DNA from: Ruegeria atlantica
GTDB lineage: Bacteria > Pseudomonadota > Alphaproteobacteria > Rhodobacterales > Rhodobacteraceae
DNA length: 64,000 nucleotides
Direction of reading: 5' to 3'
Assembly: GCF_013032505.1 (NCBI RefSeq)
Contig: NZ_WQCG01000002.1
Coordinates: 496,001-560,000 of the forward strand
In this document: in pieces, positions 53,225 to 62,956 of the stretch
Layout of the letters: every line of letters begins with the position of its first letter
Position numbering within the stretch: the stretch's first letter is position 1
Program-made: the position numbers and the translations under genes
Notes under the pieces: model-generated
The model's input: the letters and a program-made list of their open reading frames with translations, nothing else
The model's database searches: none
Told to the model about the DNA's origin: nothing

Positions 53225-54334
53225 ATGCTCATCGTCTTAAGTCTTTACTTCGGCTTGATTTGGTTGGTGTTTTCTAAACTTAAATGGCTCCCGTGGAACG
53301 GGTTCTGGAAAACGGTTATCTACGCTGGCGCAGCAGTGATTGCTCTTGTCGTAATAGGAGCTCTCAATCACACGACACCCACTGGTCCAGTCTCGGTTCA
53401 AGGGATTGAGACAAATATTGCACCTAACGTATCGGGAACAGTTGTCGAGGTAGCTGTTGAGGCCAATCAATCGGTTAGCGAAGGCGATTTACTCTTCAAA
53501 ATTGACCCTGATGTATTTGCCTCTGAAGTATCACGCCTTGAGGCTTCTCTAGAAACGGCTAAGTCTTCGGCAGACCAATTAGTGACTGACCTCGCCGCAG
53601 CCGAGGCAGAAATCGAGTCTTTGAATGCCCAGCTTCTCTTCGGGCAGCAGAGGCGTGATGATATCATTCAATTAGAAGAACGAGGCGCATCGACAACTTT
53701 TCAACTTCAAGAAGCTGTCGCAACGATTGATCAACTGACCGCCAATATCCGAGCAGCTGAAGCGCGCAAGAAGGGACTAGAGCGTCGAATTTCTGCTACT
53801 ATTGATGGTCGAGACGCCGCAATTGTCGAAGCTGAAATGGCGTTGGAACAAGCCAAATGGAGCCTTGAAGAGACTGAGGTTCACTCACCAGGAAATGGCG
53901 TCGTTTCTGCTGTCACACTAAGGCCTGGAAACCGCGCCACCACTTTCCAAGGTGCGATAACCTTTATTGACCCATTGGATTTCGCCATTGTGGCCTCCCT
54001 CCCGCAATCTAGTCGTCAAAATGTGAATATCGGAGACGAAATCAGGTTGGCGTTGCGTACGCAGCCTGGCGCGGAGCTCTCCGGCATCATTGTTGCTATG
54101 CCGGTCGGATCTGCCGAGGGCACACTGGATCTGCGTTCAGGCCTTCCTTCAATACGAGAGCTAGCCGGTATTTCTAGTTTCCCGGTGTTGATCGAGTTAA
54201 CTGACGGTTCCGATTTTGAAGTTCTACCTTTTGGTACATCTGGAACAGCATTGGTAATGACTGAAAAAGCAGGCGCAATCGGGGTTCTTGCCGAAATTCT
54301 ATTCTGGGTGACTAAACAGATGAATTATCTTTGA
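53225..54334 (+). CDS. HlyD-family membrane-fusion-like protein, orphan
   Basis: A 369-residue protein with two N-terminal hydrophobic segments (LIVLSLYFGLIWLVF and VIYAGAAVIALVVIGAL), then the barrel-sandwich half (NIAPNVSGTVVEVAVEANQS), a long coiled-coil hairpin (about 95-205) and the second half (EVHSPGNGVVSAVTLRPGN). This is the EmrA/AaeA/YibH type. No transporter or outer-membrane gene adjoins it, and the sequence is visibly more AT-rich than its neighbours. It may serve an unlinked exporter. An 8-bp perfect hairpin follows its stop. Confidence 0.82.
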   Translation: MLIVLSLYFGLIWLVFSKLKWLPWNGFWKTVIYAGAAVIALVVIGALNHTTPTGPVSVQGIETNIAPNVSGTVVEVAVEANQSVSEGDLLFKIDPDVFASEVSRLEASLETAKSSADQLVTDLAAAEAEIESLNAQLLFGQQRRDDIIQLEERGASTTFQLQEAVATIDQLTANIRAAEARKKGLERRISATIDGRDAAIVEAEMALEQAKWSLEETEVHSPGNGVVSAVTLRPGNRATTFQGAITFIDPLDFAIVASLPQSSRQNVNIGDEIRLALRTQPGAELSGIIVAMPVGSAEGTLDLRSGLPSIRELAGISSFPVLIELTDGSDFEVLPFGTSGTALVMTEKAGAIGVLAEILFWVTKQMNYL

Positions 54335-54345
54335 CTGGTAATGGT

Positions 54346-54367
54346 CGCCATTCTGCAACGAATGGCG
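54346..54367 (+). terminator. Perfect 8-bp hairpin after the HlyD-like gene
   Basis: CGCCATTC, loop TGCAAC, GAATGGCG. It starts 12 bases after the stop, with no T-run, so termination is only possible. Confidence 0.35.
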
Positions 54368-54373
54368 GCATTC

Positions 54374-54431
54374 GTCCGCATTGCGGTCGCTTACACCAAG
54401 CGCGGTTAATGACCGCTCCGAGCCCAAAGCG
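54374..54431. repeat. 58-bp dispersed intergenic repeat, copy 2
   Basis: See 48525-48582, to which it is 50/58 identical. It lies directly after the HlyD hairpin. Confidence 0.65.
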
Positions 54432-54464
54432 GACGTTTTCGGCGCGCTTTCTTTGCTAAGACTT

Positions 54465-54656
54465 ATGGCAGTCAACGAAGGGTTTGCGCGGTTCCAAAAG
54501 AGACTTAATCACACCATCATTGCCAATCCAGTTACAGGCTCACCATTTGACCGTAAGCGCAAGTTAGAAGCCGATTTGGAGTACAAGCAATTTCGGAAAC
54601 TCATTAATAAACATTTATATTTGATTGAATTATGTGAGCAACTTGACGCTAGGTAA
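54465..54656 (+). CDS. Possible 63-residue protein
   Basis: From ATG 54465, a charged helical peptide (FARFQKRLNHTIIANPV, ADLEYKQFRKLINKHLYLI). It has no convincing ribosome-binding site and lies within a 524-base gap (54335-54858), otherwise occupied by the repeat and unrecognised sequence. Weakly supported. Confidence 0.25.
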   Translation: MAVNEGFARFQKRLNHTIIANPVTGSPFDRKRKLEADLEYKQFRKLINKHLYLIELCEQLDAR

Positions 54657-54858
54657 GCCTTTGTAATGCATCAGCAAATCATTCACTTTTGATCGCAAAA
54701 ACAACTACTTCAGAAAAGCGTAACAAAGACCTCGGCCGCTCAGAGGCGTTTAATTTTGCGCTAAGACCTCCAAATAGCCACCAGCCTTCAAACTTCAACC
54801 GTGCCTCCGCGGGCGTGAACTTCGCTCGTATGGCCCCTACTCAAACAGGATGGTCCCC

Positions 54859-56088
54859 ATGAATTTTATTCTGCGTGGTAGCCTGGTTACCCAAATCACC
54901 ATCGGCCTGGTCGCCGGTGTTCTGCTATCCATCGTTTGGCCCGCTGCTGGGTCAGCCGTTGGCCTGCTTGGCGATTTCTTCATCGACGCCTTAAAAGCCG
55001 TTGCACCCGTTCTGGTGCTGATCCTGGTTTGCGCCGCGATCACCAACCACAAAAAGGGCAGCGAGGCGCGTATGGGCCCCGTGGTGCTTTTGTACATAAT
55101 GGGAACCTTCGCAGCTGCACTGGTTGCGGTTGCAGCAAGCTACATGTTTCCGGTAACTTTGCATCTGACCGGCACACCCGAGCTTTTGGATGCACCCGAC
55201 GGTCTTGCCGAGGTGGTCAAGAATATCTTGCTGAAAATCGTGGATAATCCAGTGAATGCTCTGGCAACCGCCAACTACATCGGCATTCTAGCTTGGGCCG
55301 TAGGTCTGGGACTTGTTTTCCGTCACGCAAGTGACTCAACCAAGACCCTGATGTCGGATCTGGACGGCGCGATTACCAAGATCGTTGCAGCAATTATCCG
55401 GGTGGCGCCTATTGGCATCTTCGGCATCGTGGCTTCGACGATTGCTGAGACCGGCTTTGAAACACTTGCAAGCTATGGCCAACTTCTGGCGTTGCTGCTT
55501 GGCTGCATGATTTTCATGGCGCTGGTTGTGAACCCGCTGATCGTGTTCCTGCGCATCCGCAAGAACCCATATCCGCTGGTTTTCACATGCCTTAAAGAGT
55601 CGGGTATTACCGCTTTCTTCATGCGCAGTTCCGCGGCCAATATTCCTGTGAACATGGAACTTTGCCGACGTATGGATTTGGATGAAGAGACTTACTCGGT
55701 CACAATTCCAATCGGTGCTACGATCAACATGGCCGGCGCTGCGATAACCATCACTGTCATGACGCTGGCAGCCGTCCATACAATGGGTATTCAGGTTGAT
55801 TTCGTCTCGGCAGTGTTCCTGAGCATCATTGCCTCGATTGCTGCCACCGGGGCTTCGGGCGTAGCAGGAGGATCACTGTTGCTGATCCCAATGGCCGCCA
55901 GCTTGTTTGGCATCGACAATGCAACGGCCATGCAAGTGGTGAGCATCGGCTTCATTATCGGCGTGTTGCAAGACTCTGCCGAGACCGGTTTGAACTCATC
56001 TACCGATGTTCTGTTCACCGCGGCGGGATCATATAAACAAGGAGATCCCTACCCACGAAAGTCGGCCGCCGCACAGCTTACCGCTTAG
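54859..56088 (+). CDS. sstT: Serine/threonine:sodium symporter SstT
   Basis: A 409-residue inner-membrane transporter of the dicarboxylate/amino acid:cation symporter family. The signature regions are [19 protein letters not shown] and the re-entrant [18 protein letters not shown], followed by [19 protein letters not shown]. The serine-rich hairpin and length match SstT. The ATG at 54859 is preferred over 54850 because AGGA (54847-54850) is correctly spaced only for it. A 9-bp inverted repeat follows the stop. It appears to be a single-gene unit. Confidence 0.92.
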   Translation: MNFILRGSLVTQITIGLVAGVLLSIVWPAAGSAVGLLGDFFIDALKAVAPVLVLILVCAAITNHKKGSEARMGPVVLLYIMGTFAAALVAVAASYMFPVTLHLTGTPELLDAPDGLAEVVKNILLKIVDNPVNALATANYIGILAWAVGLGLVFRHASDSTKTLMSDLDGAITKIVAAIIRVAPIGIFGIVASTIAETGFETLASYGQLLALLLGCMIFMALVVNPLIVFLRIRKNPYPLVFTCLKESGITAFFMRSSAANIPVNMELCRRMDLDEETYSVTIPIGATINMAGAAITITVMTLAAVHTMGIQVDFVSAVFLSIIASIAATGASGVAGGSLLLIPMAASLFGIDNATAMQVVSIGFIIGVLQDSAETGLNSSTDVLFTAAGSYKQGDPYPRKSAAAQLTA

Positions 56089-56104
56089 GCACTGCGTACA
56101 AATC

Positions 56105-56134
56105 TTCAACCGCTGGCACTAGTCGGCGGTTGAA
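56105..56134 (+). terminator. Hairpin downstream of sstT
   Basis: TTCAACCGC and GCGGTTGAA form a perfect 9-bp stem with a 12-base loop, 16 bases after the stop. No T-run follows. Confidence 0.4.
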
Positions 56135-56302
56135 CGACAGATTGGTCCGCAAGACAGGTATCGAGCCCAACCCTAATCTCGGCTTACTTTAGAGACTTCT
56201 GTTAAATAGTCGGTTTAGACGCACGCATACTTTGGTCAGGAAGTTACGCCTGATGATCAGAGTGGCTAAGATTGCAGTTGCGGAAACAGCCAAGTAAACG
56301 TT

Positions 56303-56575
56303 TTGCGCTGTGTTATCTTCATAAACTTAGTGACATTTTTCCTAGGCGCTATTGTCGTAACGCAATCCGCGACGGCAGCATCTCTCGCGCAATACGAGGT
56401 TTTTGGCGTTGAAGACGGAGACAAGCTGAAACTGCGCGCCGGATCGGGAATAGGGTTCTACGTGATAGTGGGCCTTCCAAATGGAACCGCGTTACGAATT
56501 CACAGTTGCGAAAACTATCGTTTTAGCTTTGTGGGGTACCACCTTAGATTACTACGTCTTGTCAGAAGAACCTAA
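56303..56575 (+). pseudogene. Truncated SH3-like exported protein
   Basis: From a TTG, 90 residues: a signal peptide (CVIFINLVTFFLGAIVVTQS) and an SH3-like beginning (YEVFGVEDGDKLKLRAGSG, YVIVGLPNGTALRIHSC) that match the start of exported bacterial SH3 proteins. After residue about 70 the similarity is lost and the tail is basic and unlike an SH3 domain (YHLRLLRLVRRT); this looks like a frameshift that cuts the domain. The weak start adds to the impression of a decayed gene. Confidence 0.45.
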
Positions 56576-56658
56576 ATTGAGTTGTTTAGGATGTGTTCCT
56601 AACTTCGGCCAATTTTGCACAACCAGCAGCGACTGAACCGAATTGCAGCGAATGTCTT

Positions 56659-57579
56659 CTATTGAGGCAGTTCTGTTCCGGCGACCCAGAATTCGTTCCG
56701 CCTTGATTGGACGCTCGCGGCCAAGAAATCCACAAATAGTCTGACCCTGGCCGTGTTTTTCAAGTCACGGTGTAGCAGTAACCAGATGCTTCTGTAGGGC
56801 ATGGGTTTCTGGAACGGAGCTCGGATCAGGTTCGGGTGCCGGTCTCCCAGATTGCACGCAAGGTAAGCCATGCCAAGCCCGGACGCGGTCAGCGTGATCA
56901 GTGGGACAAGTTCAGATACACGATGTTTAAGCGTTGCTTTGGGGTAGTAGCTGTTCTTAACCCAGTCCGCTGTGGTCGCCTCTTCTGGCTCATGCCAACC
57001 AATTAGGTGCAGCCCCTCGCCACCGTTATCAGTGACCCGCTCAGCATAGTCTCGTGTGCAATAGGCAGCCTGCGACATCTGCACGAGCTTCCGGCCCACG
57101 ACATCGTCCGTCACCTCACTTGCAACTCGGAGCGATACGTCCGCTTCCCGTCGTGTCAAATCACGAACGTCATTTGTGAAATTCATGTTCAGGATGATGT
57201 CTGGGTAGAGATCAGCGAAGGTGGCAAAATCTTCCATCAACGATGTCATCGCCAGACCATGGGGCAGTGTGATGTAAACTGTGCCCGAAGGTTGAGCATC
57301 ACGACCGACAATCATTCGAGACGCAGTTGTCATTTCCGCCTCAACACGTTCGGCGTGAGGCATAAGGTCTTCTCCAAGCTGGGTCAGCGCCAAACCTTGC
57401 TTTGAGCGATCAAAGAGGCGGCTTCCGACGCGTTCCTCCATAACCGATAGCCTCCGGGTCAGGGTCGTATGGTTCACCTGAATGCTATCGGCACCACCCC
57501 GCAATGTCCCAGTTCGTGCAACAGCAAGAAAATACTTCAGGTCATCCCAGTTGAGAGAGTGGCTTTCCTTGATCGACAT
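56659..57579 (-). CDS. LysR-family transcriptional regulator
   Basis: A 306-residue regulator with the N-terminal winged helix (LNWDDLKYFLAVARTGTLRG, NHTTLTRRLSVMEERVGSRLF) and a periplasmic-binding-protein-like effector domain. It is divergent from a short-chain dehydrogenase gene, with 112 bases between the starts, the classic LysR arrangement, so it probably controls that gene and the membrane protein after it. Confidence 0.93.
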   Translation of the reverse strand: MSIKESHSLNWDDLKYFLAVARTGTLRGGADSIQVNHTTLTRRLSVMEERVGSRLFDRSKQGLALTQLGEDLMPHAERVEAEMTTASRMIVGRDAQPSGTVYITLPHGLAMTSLMEDFATFADLYPDIILNMNFTNDVRDLTRREADVSLRVASEVTDDVVGRKLVQMSQAAYCTRDYAERVTDNGGEGLHLIGWHEPEEATTADWVKNSYYPKATLKHRVSELVPLITLTASGLGMAYLACNLGDRHPNLIRAPFQKPMPYRSIWLLLHRDLKNTARVRLFVDFLAASVQSRRNEFWVAGTELPQ

Positions 57580-57691
57580 GCATCTTGTGTTTCATTTTTG
57601 AAGCAGGGTGTCCAGAAATACCTATCTACAGATCAAATTTCGGTCGGAGTACCTTTGGCTAATCAAACGCAAACCCAAGGACCACAACCGA

Positions 57692-58614
57692 TGAACCAAA
57701 TACAATCTGTATTGATCACCGGCGCAAATGCCGGACTGGGTCGCGAGGCAGCCCGGCAGCTTGCGCTTCAGAACGGTATATCCAAAGTCTATCTGGCTTG
57801 CCGTAACCCAATTAAAGCGGAAGCCGCAAAGTCAGCGCTGGAACGTGAGACCGGACGCAAGATCTTTGAAGTAGTGCTGATGGACGTGACCGACCCGGCT
57901 TCGGTTCGCACCGCCGTAGCCAAACTTTCCACCCCGATCGACGCGGTAATCCTGAATGCAGGCGGCACGGGTGGGAGGCAACCAAACAGCCTCACCAGTG
58001 ATGGCGTGACCAATATCTTCGCAACGAATGTTCTGGGCCACGTGGTGCTGGTCGACGCATTGTTAGAACGCCAGTTAGTGACGTCTACAATTCTCTATGC
58101 CGGGTCCGAGGCGGCTCGTGGTATTCCCAAAATGGGTATGAATCGCCCAGGCCTGTCTGATGGGACGGTGGACGAGTTCAAATCAATCGCCGATGGCAGC
58201 AAATTTGGCCCCGACGGTGATCCGATGCAGACCTACGGCTATGCCAAGCTCACCGCGACCCTTTGGATGGGAGCGATGGCGCGCCAGCACCCTCATGTTC
58301 GCTTTGTTACCATGAGCCCGGGCGGCACAGCCGGAACGGCTGGCTTTGATGACCTGCCGCTTATGAAACGCATTGTCTTCAAATATCTAGGTGGCGTTCT
58401 GATGCCTTTGTTCGGGATGATGCACAGCGTTGAGACCGGGGCGAAACGGTATCTGGACGGGTTACTGAACCCGGAGTTCAAAACCGGCCATTTCTATGCC
58501 AGCCAAACCGGTTATCCCACCGGGCCGGTCGTGGATCAGGCGAGCATCGATGGGACTGTGTCGGACATCACCACTCAGGACAACGCAAACCAGGCATTGC
58601 GCCAATTCGCCTAG
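57692..58614 (+). CDS. Short-chain dehydrogenase/reductase (SDR)
   Basis: A 307-residue NAD(P)-dependent oxidoreductase with the cofactor motif TGANAGLGREAA (10-21), VILNAGG and the catalytic Tyr-x-x-x-Lys in TYGYAKLTATLW. It resembles the protochlorophyllide-reductase-like, retinol-dehydrogenase-like SDR group. The ATG at 57692 is preferred; the longer open frame would run through the divergent LysR gene. DUF4345 follows 17 bases on, probably in the same transcript. The substrate is unknown. Confidence 0.9.
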
Positions 58615-58631
58615 ATCAAAGGAGTAGTGAA

Positions 58632-59006
58632 ATGGAAACCACACTGAACATCCTAGTTATCCTCGCAACCCTCATGCTGTCTGGTCTCGGCATCATGTCG
58701 ATGTTTGCACCTCGGCGCATGGTTGCTAATTTTGCCATCGAACCGGTTGGCACAGCCGGGCTAAGCACAATCCGTTCGGTGATTGGCGGGCTGTTTCTGG
58801 CCTCAGTGGCTTTGCTAGTGATCGCTCTGACCACCGGGCAGACAATGGGCTATGTGGCTGTTGCGATCTTGATGACGGTTGTAGCTGCCGGGCGTATTGT
58901 CGGATTTTTGGCGGACGGGTTTGATAAAGCAGTTGTGCCACCTTTGGTCGCTGAACTAGTGATCATCGCAATATTGGTCACCGCGTACTCCCAGCTTTCC
59001 GCGTAA
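58632..59006 (+). CDS. DUF4345-like small membrane protein
   Basis: A 124-residue protein with four hydrophobic helices; the pattern STIRSVIGGLFLASVALLVI and AGRIVGFLADGFDKAVV fits the DUF4345 family, which has no known function. AAAGGAG lies just before the ATG. It is co-transcribed with the SDR gene. Confidence 0.8.
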   Translation: METTLNILVILATLMLSGLGIMSMFAPRRMVANFAIEPVGTAGLSTIRSVIGGLFLASVALLVIALTTGQTMGYVAVAILMTVVAAGRIVGFLADGFDKAVVPPLVAELVIIAILVTAYSQLSA

Positions 59007-59021
59007 CCGGGTTTTCTTCAA

Positions 59022-59057
59022 TCGGACGGCGGCGAAGTTGGAGTAGCCGCTGTCCGA
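59022..59057 (+). terminator. Strong hairpin after the DUF4345 gene
   Basis: TCGGACGGCGGC and GCCGCTGTCCGA pair over 12 positions with one G-U, loop of 12 bases, starting 16 bases after the stop. A T-run is missing, but the stem is the most stable seen nearby. The rest of the gap 59007-59353 shows no gene. Confidence 0.5.
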
Positions 59058-59353
59058 TAAAGCAAGCGACAAAGCCACGAGTCAAAATTCTGGTAATATC
59101 CACTTTGACCGCACATCGGCCCTACGCAATCTAGTTCTGAATATCCGGTTTGCGAGGCTCGCGACGCACCGCAAATGCACAGGAAAGAAGCTAGATAGAC
59201 GACGGCTTAGGGCTCTTCGGCGACTCAGGGCGCATCGTAGAGAAAGCCAAACCGAAGCTGAGTTGCGACGTTTTCTGCTGATGAAACGTCCCAAAATATC
59301 CATCTCAAAATTCGCCTGCATCCTATGTTTCCAGAAGTTTGGAGGAAAATCGA

Positions 59354-59776
59354 ATGGCGACACGTGGGTATTGTCTGTGTAAGAAGACAAGCTGGATCTA
59401 CCGGGGTGATCAAACATGGGCATGCTATTGCCACTGCGATGATTGCCGCCGGAATTGTGCCGCGCCGGTAGTTGCGTGGTTCGGTGTGCCAATAGAGACC
59501 TTTGAGTGGACCGCTGATAAACCTCGCACCTATGAAAGTTCCAAAGGCGTTTTCAGGCACTTTTGCGGGACCTGCGGGTCACCCATTGGATTTGAAGCCG
59601 ATCACTATCCGGGCGGTATGCACCTCTACGCTGCGTCGCTCGAAAATCCGGAAGATTTCAAACCAACTTTTCACGTCAACAAGCAAAGCAAGTTGCCTTG
59701 GCTGCAAATGACTGATGATCTCGACGCGTTTGAAAGCACATTGCTGCACACCCCTAACGACCCAGACGGGTACTAG
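59354..59776 (+). CDS. GFA-family (glutathione-dependent formaldehyde-activating-like) zinc protein
   Basis: A 140-residue protein with the CENP-V/GFA zinc ligands CLCKK (7-11), CHCDDC and FCGTCGSPIGFE. The family binds zinc through its cysteines; some members catalyse formation of S-hydroxymethylglutathione from formaldehyde, although for most the reaction is not shown. The ATG at 59354 is preferred because GGAGGA at 59341-59346 precedes it. It stands alone. Confidence 0.88.
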   Translation: MATRGYCLCKKTSWIYRGDQTWACYCHCDDCRRNCAAPVVAWFGVPIETFEWTADKPRTYESSKGVFRHFCGTCGSPIGFEADHYPGGMHLYAASLENPEDFKPTFHVNKQSKLPWLQMTDDLDAFESTLLHTPNDPDGY

Positions 59777-60012
59777 TAGATGGGGAAGCGGCGCGATTTT
59801 CCAAGCGGCAGCTTAATTGCGCACGCGCTCCTTTAGTCGTCAGTACGCCCAATGTCCGGTTTACGCGCTTGGCAATCTGCTTCACGAGCGAAAGACTAAA
59901 GATAAATCAATGGCAGCAGTGGGCTCCTAGCTAAAATCGAAATCTACCTCGAATAATCGCTGGTTGAGCCAGAATTGACAAACAACGGTGCGCTTGCAAC
60001 GGACAAATCATA

Positions 60013-60275
60013 ATGACGAAAGTTCTTTTTGTCGCTGTAATGGTGTTGTTCATAGCTTACAGCAACCCACCTCCGCCAACAGTTTCTAAATCCCAAGCCA
60101 TCTAATTGTTGAATGCGGGCGAAGTTAAAGAAATTGATGTCATTCAATTAGGTTGGACGATCTTGAGATTGGTAGGTGGCACCCACGTGAGAATCCCGCG
60201 GATGTCATCGGGTATCCACCGCAGCTACTAGCAAACTATCTGGAATGCTCGCATGTTTCGCGGTGGACCGAATGA
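60013..60275 (+). pseudogene. Decayed small exported-protein gene (stop codon plus 1-base deletion)
   Basis: From ATG 60013 the frame gives a hydrophobic leader (MTKVLFVAVMVLFIAYSN) and stops at TAA after 30 codons. The same frame continues with protein-like sequence (LLNAGEVKEIDVIQLGWT, LRLVGGTHVRIPR), and a 1-base shift then joins DVIGYPPQLLANYLECSHVS up to TGA 60273-60275. The total of 263 bases is one short of 88 codons, matching a single deletion. An ancestral protein of about 87 residues is inferred. Confidence 0.5.
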
Positions 60276-60390
60276 CAACTTCGTCCACCCACCAGTCATT
60301 GACAGTCTAACGCTGAACGTCCGAATCTCGCGCGTCGCGACATGTTGCCCAAGCGAAGTTTCAAAAAATGGTGGAGGTCAGGTTAGGACC

Positions 60391-60515
60391 AATTGCGGTC
60401 GTTCTCTGCTCGCCAACAAAATGAAGGACTGCCTCTTTTGGTCGGTTAGAGACCACAGATTCTGGAGTTTCAAAAATGCAAAAATCTAAGTAGCTGGTCT
60501 TTTTTGAAAGCGCAG
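60391..60515. repeat. Dispersed ~120-bp repeat, copy B
   Basis: Aligns with 23907-24028; the shared blocks are AATGAAGGACTGC (60420-60432), GGTTAGA (60444-60450) and TCTAAGTAGCTG (60485-60496), with near-equal spacing. Confidence 0.6.
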
Positions 60516-60806
60516 CATTTGGATAAGCGTAATGACCGGGTCGCGAGATTTGCAGCCGTTGAAAGCTTACATCCAATGACCGTAGCCGGTCCAAACATTT
60601 CACTAGTTTTCCATTGGGACTAAGAATTGCCTCAAAAAAACATGGTTATTAGCCATTGGAAAACATTACAAAAAAACTCGATCGAGGTTAAACAAACTGA
60701 CCGCACAACGGTTTCAATTCCCGGCACACGGTCAAAAGTTGAAAGAATCAGTATTATTCATTAAAATGCGCGACATTTAATTTTCCGATTTGACGGAGTT
60801 TCTGCT

Positions 60807-60917
60807 GTGAAATCAACTTTGGTATTAATCGTTTTGTTCGCTTCGATGTTTGCAGCCTCCCCTTCTTCGCTGCATTCTCAGGTGGGGTGTGATCCTTCGC
60901 GCGAAACGTGCCGATAA
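60807..60917 (+). CDS. 36-residue exported peptide upstream of the 673-residue membrane protein
   Basis: A GTG preceded by GGAG (60795-60798, 8-base spacing) opens a 36-codon gene: a signal-peptide-like start (MKSTLVLIVLFASMFAASPS) and a short mature part ending VGCDPSRETCR, with two cysteines that could form a disulfide. It lies 17 bases before the next gene, on the same strand. It is not recognised. The good ribosome-binding site and operon position support it, but its small size keeps it uncertain. Confidence 0.5.
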   Translation: MKSTLVLIVLFASMFAASPSSLHSQVGCDPSRETCR

Positions 60918-60934
60918 GATAGTGATGTGACATC

Positions 60935-62956
60935 ATGTCTACGGGCGGTATGCACGACATTGTCGCGCTGATTTTTGGCGTCGGCATAATTATCGCGTTC
61001 TCCCATGAACGTTTTAACCGGATTTCCTATGAAACCGGCAAGCGTCTGGATCGGCTGGTCTTGTTCCTGACGCCGGATAAATTGCGCGCGCGTCGGCAGG
61101 TTACATACGCCTATTTCATCTACACGCTTTCGCTAATCATCCTCTATCTGATCCTGTGCGCCTATGCCGAGGTTCTGTTGCCACTTATTGGCGGTCAAAG
61201 CCTGTTGCCTGAGATTGGAGCCAGCACGTTGCCGACCGAGGCGTCGACAAGCACCGCCCCTTTGTCAGACGCTTCATCCGAACCGACGACAGGTTTTGCG
61301 CCGATGGGAACATCAGCGGTCGAATTCTGGATAGAAAGCCTTAAACCCGCTGTGAGTTCCGAGCCTGCAGACACCAATTCAGGCATCAATATAGCGCCCG
61401 AAGTGTCCATGGGGCTGGCCCTGATAATGGTTGGGCTGGCGCCATCCATTAAGTCGCTGGTTCGCGTGGATGAGTGGCTGCGCATGTTTGCGCACCGCGT
61501 TGCAGGAATTCCAACCTGGGTCATCGATACCTCAGACGCATTGCGGTCGAACGCCAAGGTTCTACGCTTCTTCACGGATGGCGAGAAGGACTTTTCCAGC
61601 GAATATCTGATTTCGGAACCCGAGCGCAAACGGGTCATGGATCTGCACGTCAAGGCCAAGCCCTTTTTAGGCAATTTGGATGACTTCATTCTGAATGTCG
61701 AAGTCATCCTTGTGGCGTCGGCCTGGTTTCTGGATGAAAAGCTGCGGATCACGGGGGCTGGTGATAAAAACCGTTTCGAGGAAATCGAAAATGAACTGCG
61801 CCGCCGCAAGAACGAATTGTTCAGTGCTGCGAACAACCCCGATCTTACTTATGAAGACTGGGATGCGATGGCCACCGCCGCTGATGAGTTGGCCAGCGAC
61901 TTCTGCGTGTTGATTGCCCTTTACGACGAACAGGATGTTATTCAACCCTATGATCAGCGCCCTGCTCCAACCGAAAGCCAGCGCCGCGCGCGGGCAAGGT
62001 TGCGGCAATTCGTAGACGTCCTTTACAAAAACAAGACCGAACCACTGATGCAGCGTCGCGGCAACAACCTGGCGCTGTTCTGGACGCTGGCAATCGTACT
62101 GATCTGGACGATCGCTTGGGCCGTGCTGTGGCCGGGGCGGGCGGAATTCAACCTGACTTGGGGCTTGCTCAACAGCGACACCTATCTGAGGATAAGGCTG
62201 TATTCGGTCAACGCATTCAACACCTACTGCATCGCTACAATCGTTGCGATCACAATTCGTTGGGTCCGCATGACTTCGGTCGCTGAGGACGGCCAGAGAA
62301 AGTGGGAAAACATGCGTTATCCCAACCACTGGACGCGATGGCTACCGCAGGCTTTGAGCCTGTTTTTGATTGCCTTCTTGGTTTCTACAGCATTGAACAT
62401 CGCGGTGCAGATATGGCTAACGGAAACCCGAACCACCGAAGCAGAAGCCTGGCGCATGACATTCGAAGAATTCATGACCTCGATCCGCTGGCGGTTTGAA
62501 TACATGGGCCCGATTTCCTTCCGGGCGGCATGTCTGGCGGTTCTTGTGATCGTGCTTTTGGATGCAAGGCAGCGATTGTGGACGGATGCCGGGCGGTGCG
62601 AGCAAAGACAGCGCAAGGGGCATCCCTCTAGCGACCGGCTGAAATCGAATGACAAAACCTGGCGTGAGTTGTCGTTTAAGGACAGTCTGATCTGGGTCGC
62701 GATAGGTGTGTTAATGATGCTGATCATAACCCCTGTCATGCGCTATCTGTCGTTTCTTGCAGCTTCTCAGGATTATCCGCGACCCTTCGACCATATTGAC
62801 GCCGGACTGATGATCTGGGCGACACTTTATACCGTTATTCTGGCGGCTTTGGTGATGTTCTGCCTGTCCGAGGTTCTTACCCGACGCGCGTTCTATCGTG
62901 CCCCGAAGGAGACCGCAGACGGCATGTCTTCTGACGTTGTGGGGGCTGAGAAATGA
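60935..62956 (+). CDS. Large polytopic membrane protein of unknown function
   Basis: A 673-residue protein with about nine membrane helices (near 7-23, 58-80, 155-172, 378-398, 425-444, 470-493, 526-543, 584-606, 624-646). A Ser/Thr/Pro/Glu-rich loop of about 70 residues lies between helices 2 and 3, and a 200-residue charged, probably cytoplasmic domain (about 180-375, with FEEIENELRRRKNELFSAAN) lies between helices 3 and 4. No known family is recognised. It overlaps the next gene by 4 bases (ATGA), so it is coupled to a periplasmic binding-like protein. Confidence 0.8.
   Translation: MSTGGMHDIVALIFGVGIIIAFSHERFNRISYETGKRLDRLVLFLTPDKLRARRQVTYAYFIYTLSLIILYLILCAYAEVLLPLIGGQSLLPEIGASTLPTEASTSTAPLSDASSEPTTGFAPMGTSAVEFWIESLKPAVSSEPADTNSGINIAPEVSMGLALIMVGLAPSIKSLVRVDEWLRMFAHRVAGIPTWVIDTSDALRSNAKVLRFFTDGEKDFSSEYLISEPERKRVMDLHVKAKPFLGNLDDFILNVEVILVASAWFLDEKLRITGAGDKNRFEEIENELRRRKNELFSAANNPDLTYEDWDAMATAADELASDFCVLIALYDEQDVIQPYDQRPAPTESQRRARARLRQFVDVLYKNKTEPLMQRRGNNLALFWTLAIVLIWTIAWAVLWPGRAEFNLTWGLLNSDTYLRIRLYSVNAFNTYCIATIVAITIRWVRMTSVAEDGQRKWENMRYPNHWTRWLPQALSLFLIAFLVSTALNIAVQIWLTETRTTEAEAWRMTFEEFMTSIRWRFEYMGPISFRAACLAVLVIVLLDARQRLWTDAGRCEQRQRKGHPSSDRLKSNDKTWRELSFKDSLIWVAIGVLMMLIITPVMRYLSFLAASQDYPRPFDHIDAGLMIWATLYTVILAALVMFCLSEVLTRRAFYRAPKETADGMSSDVVGAEK

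Larger units (their letters stand above)
59777..60806. other. One-kilobase gap with decayed gene and repeat
   Basis: Contains the pseudogene at 60013-60275 and copy B of the dispersed repeat at 60391-60515. The rest, including AT-rich sequence near 60620-60780, shows nothing recognisable. Confidence 0.5.

Noticed and set aside
60361..60603. 80-codon open frame on the minus strand
   Set aside because: Crosses dispersed repeat copy B; no start signal, and the frame is not shared by copy A.
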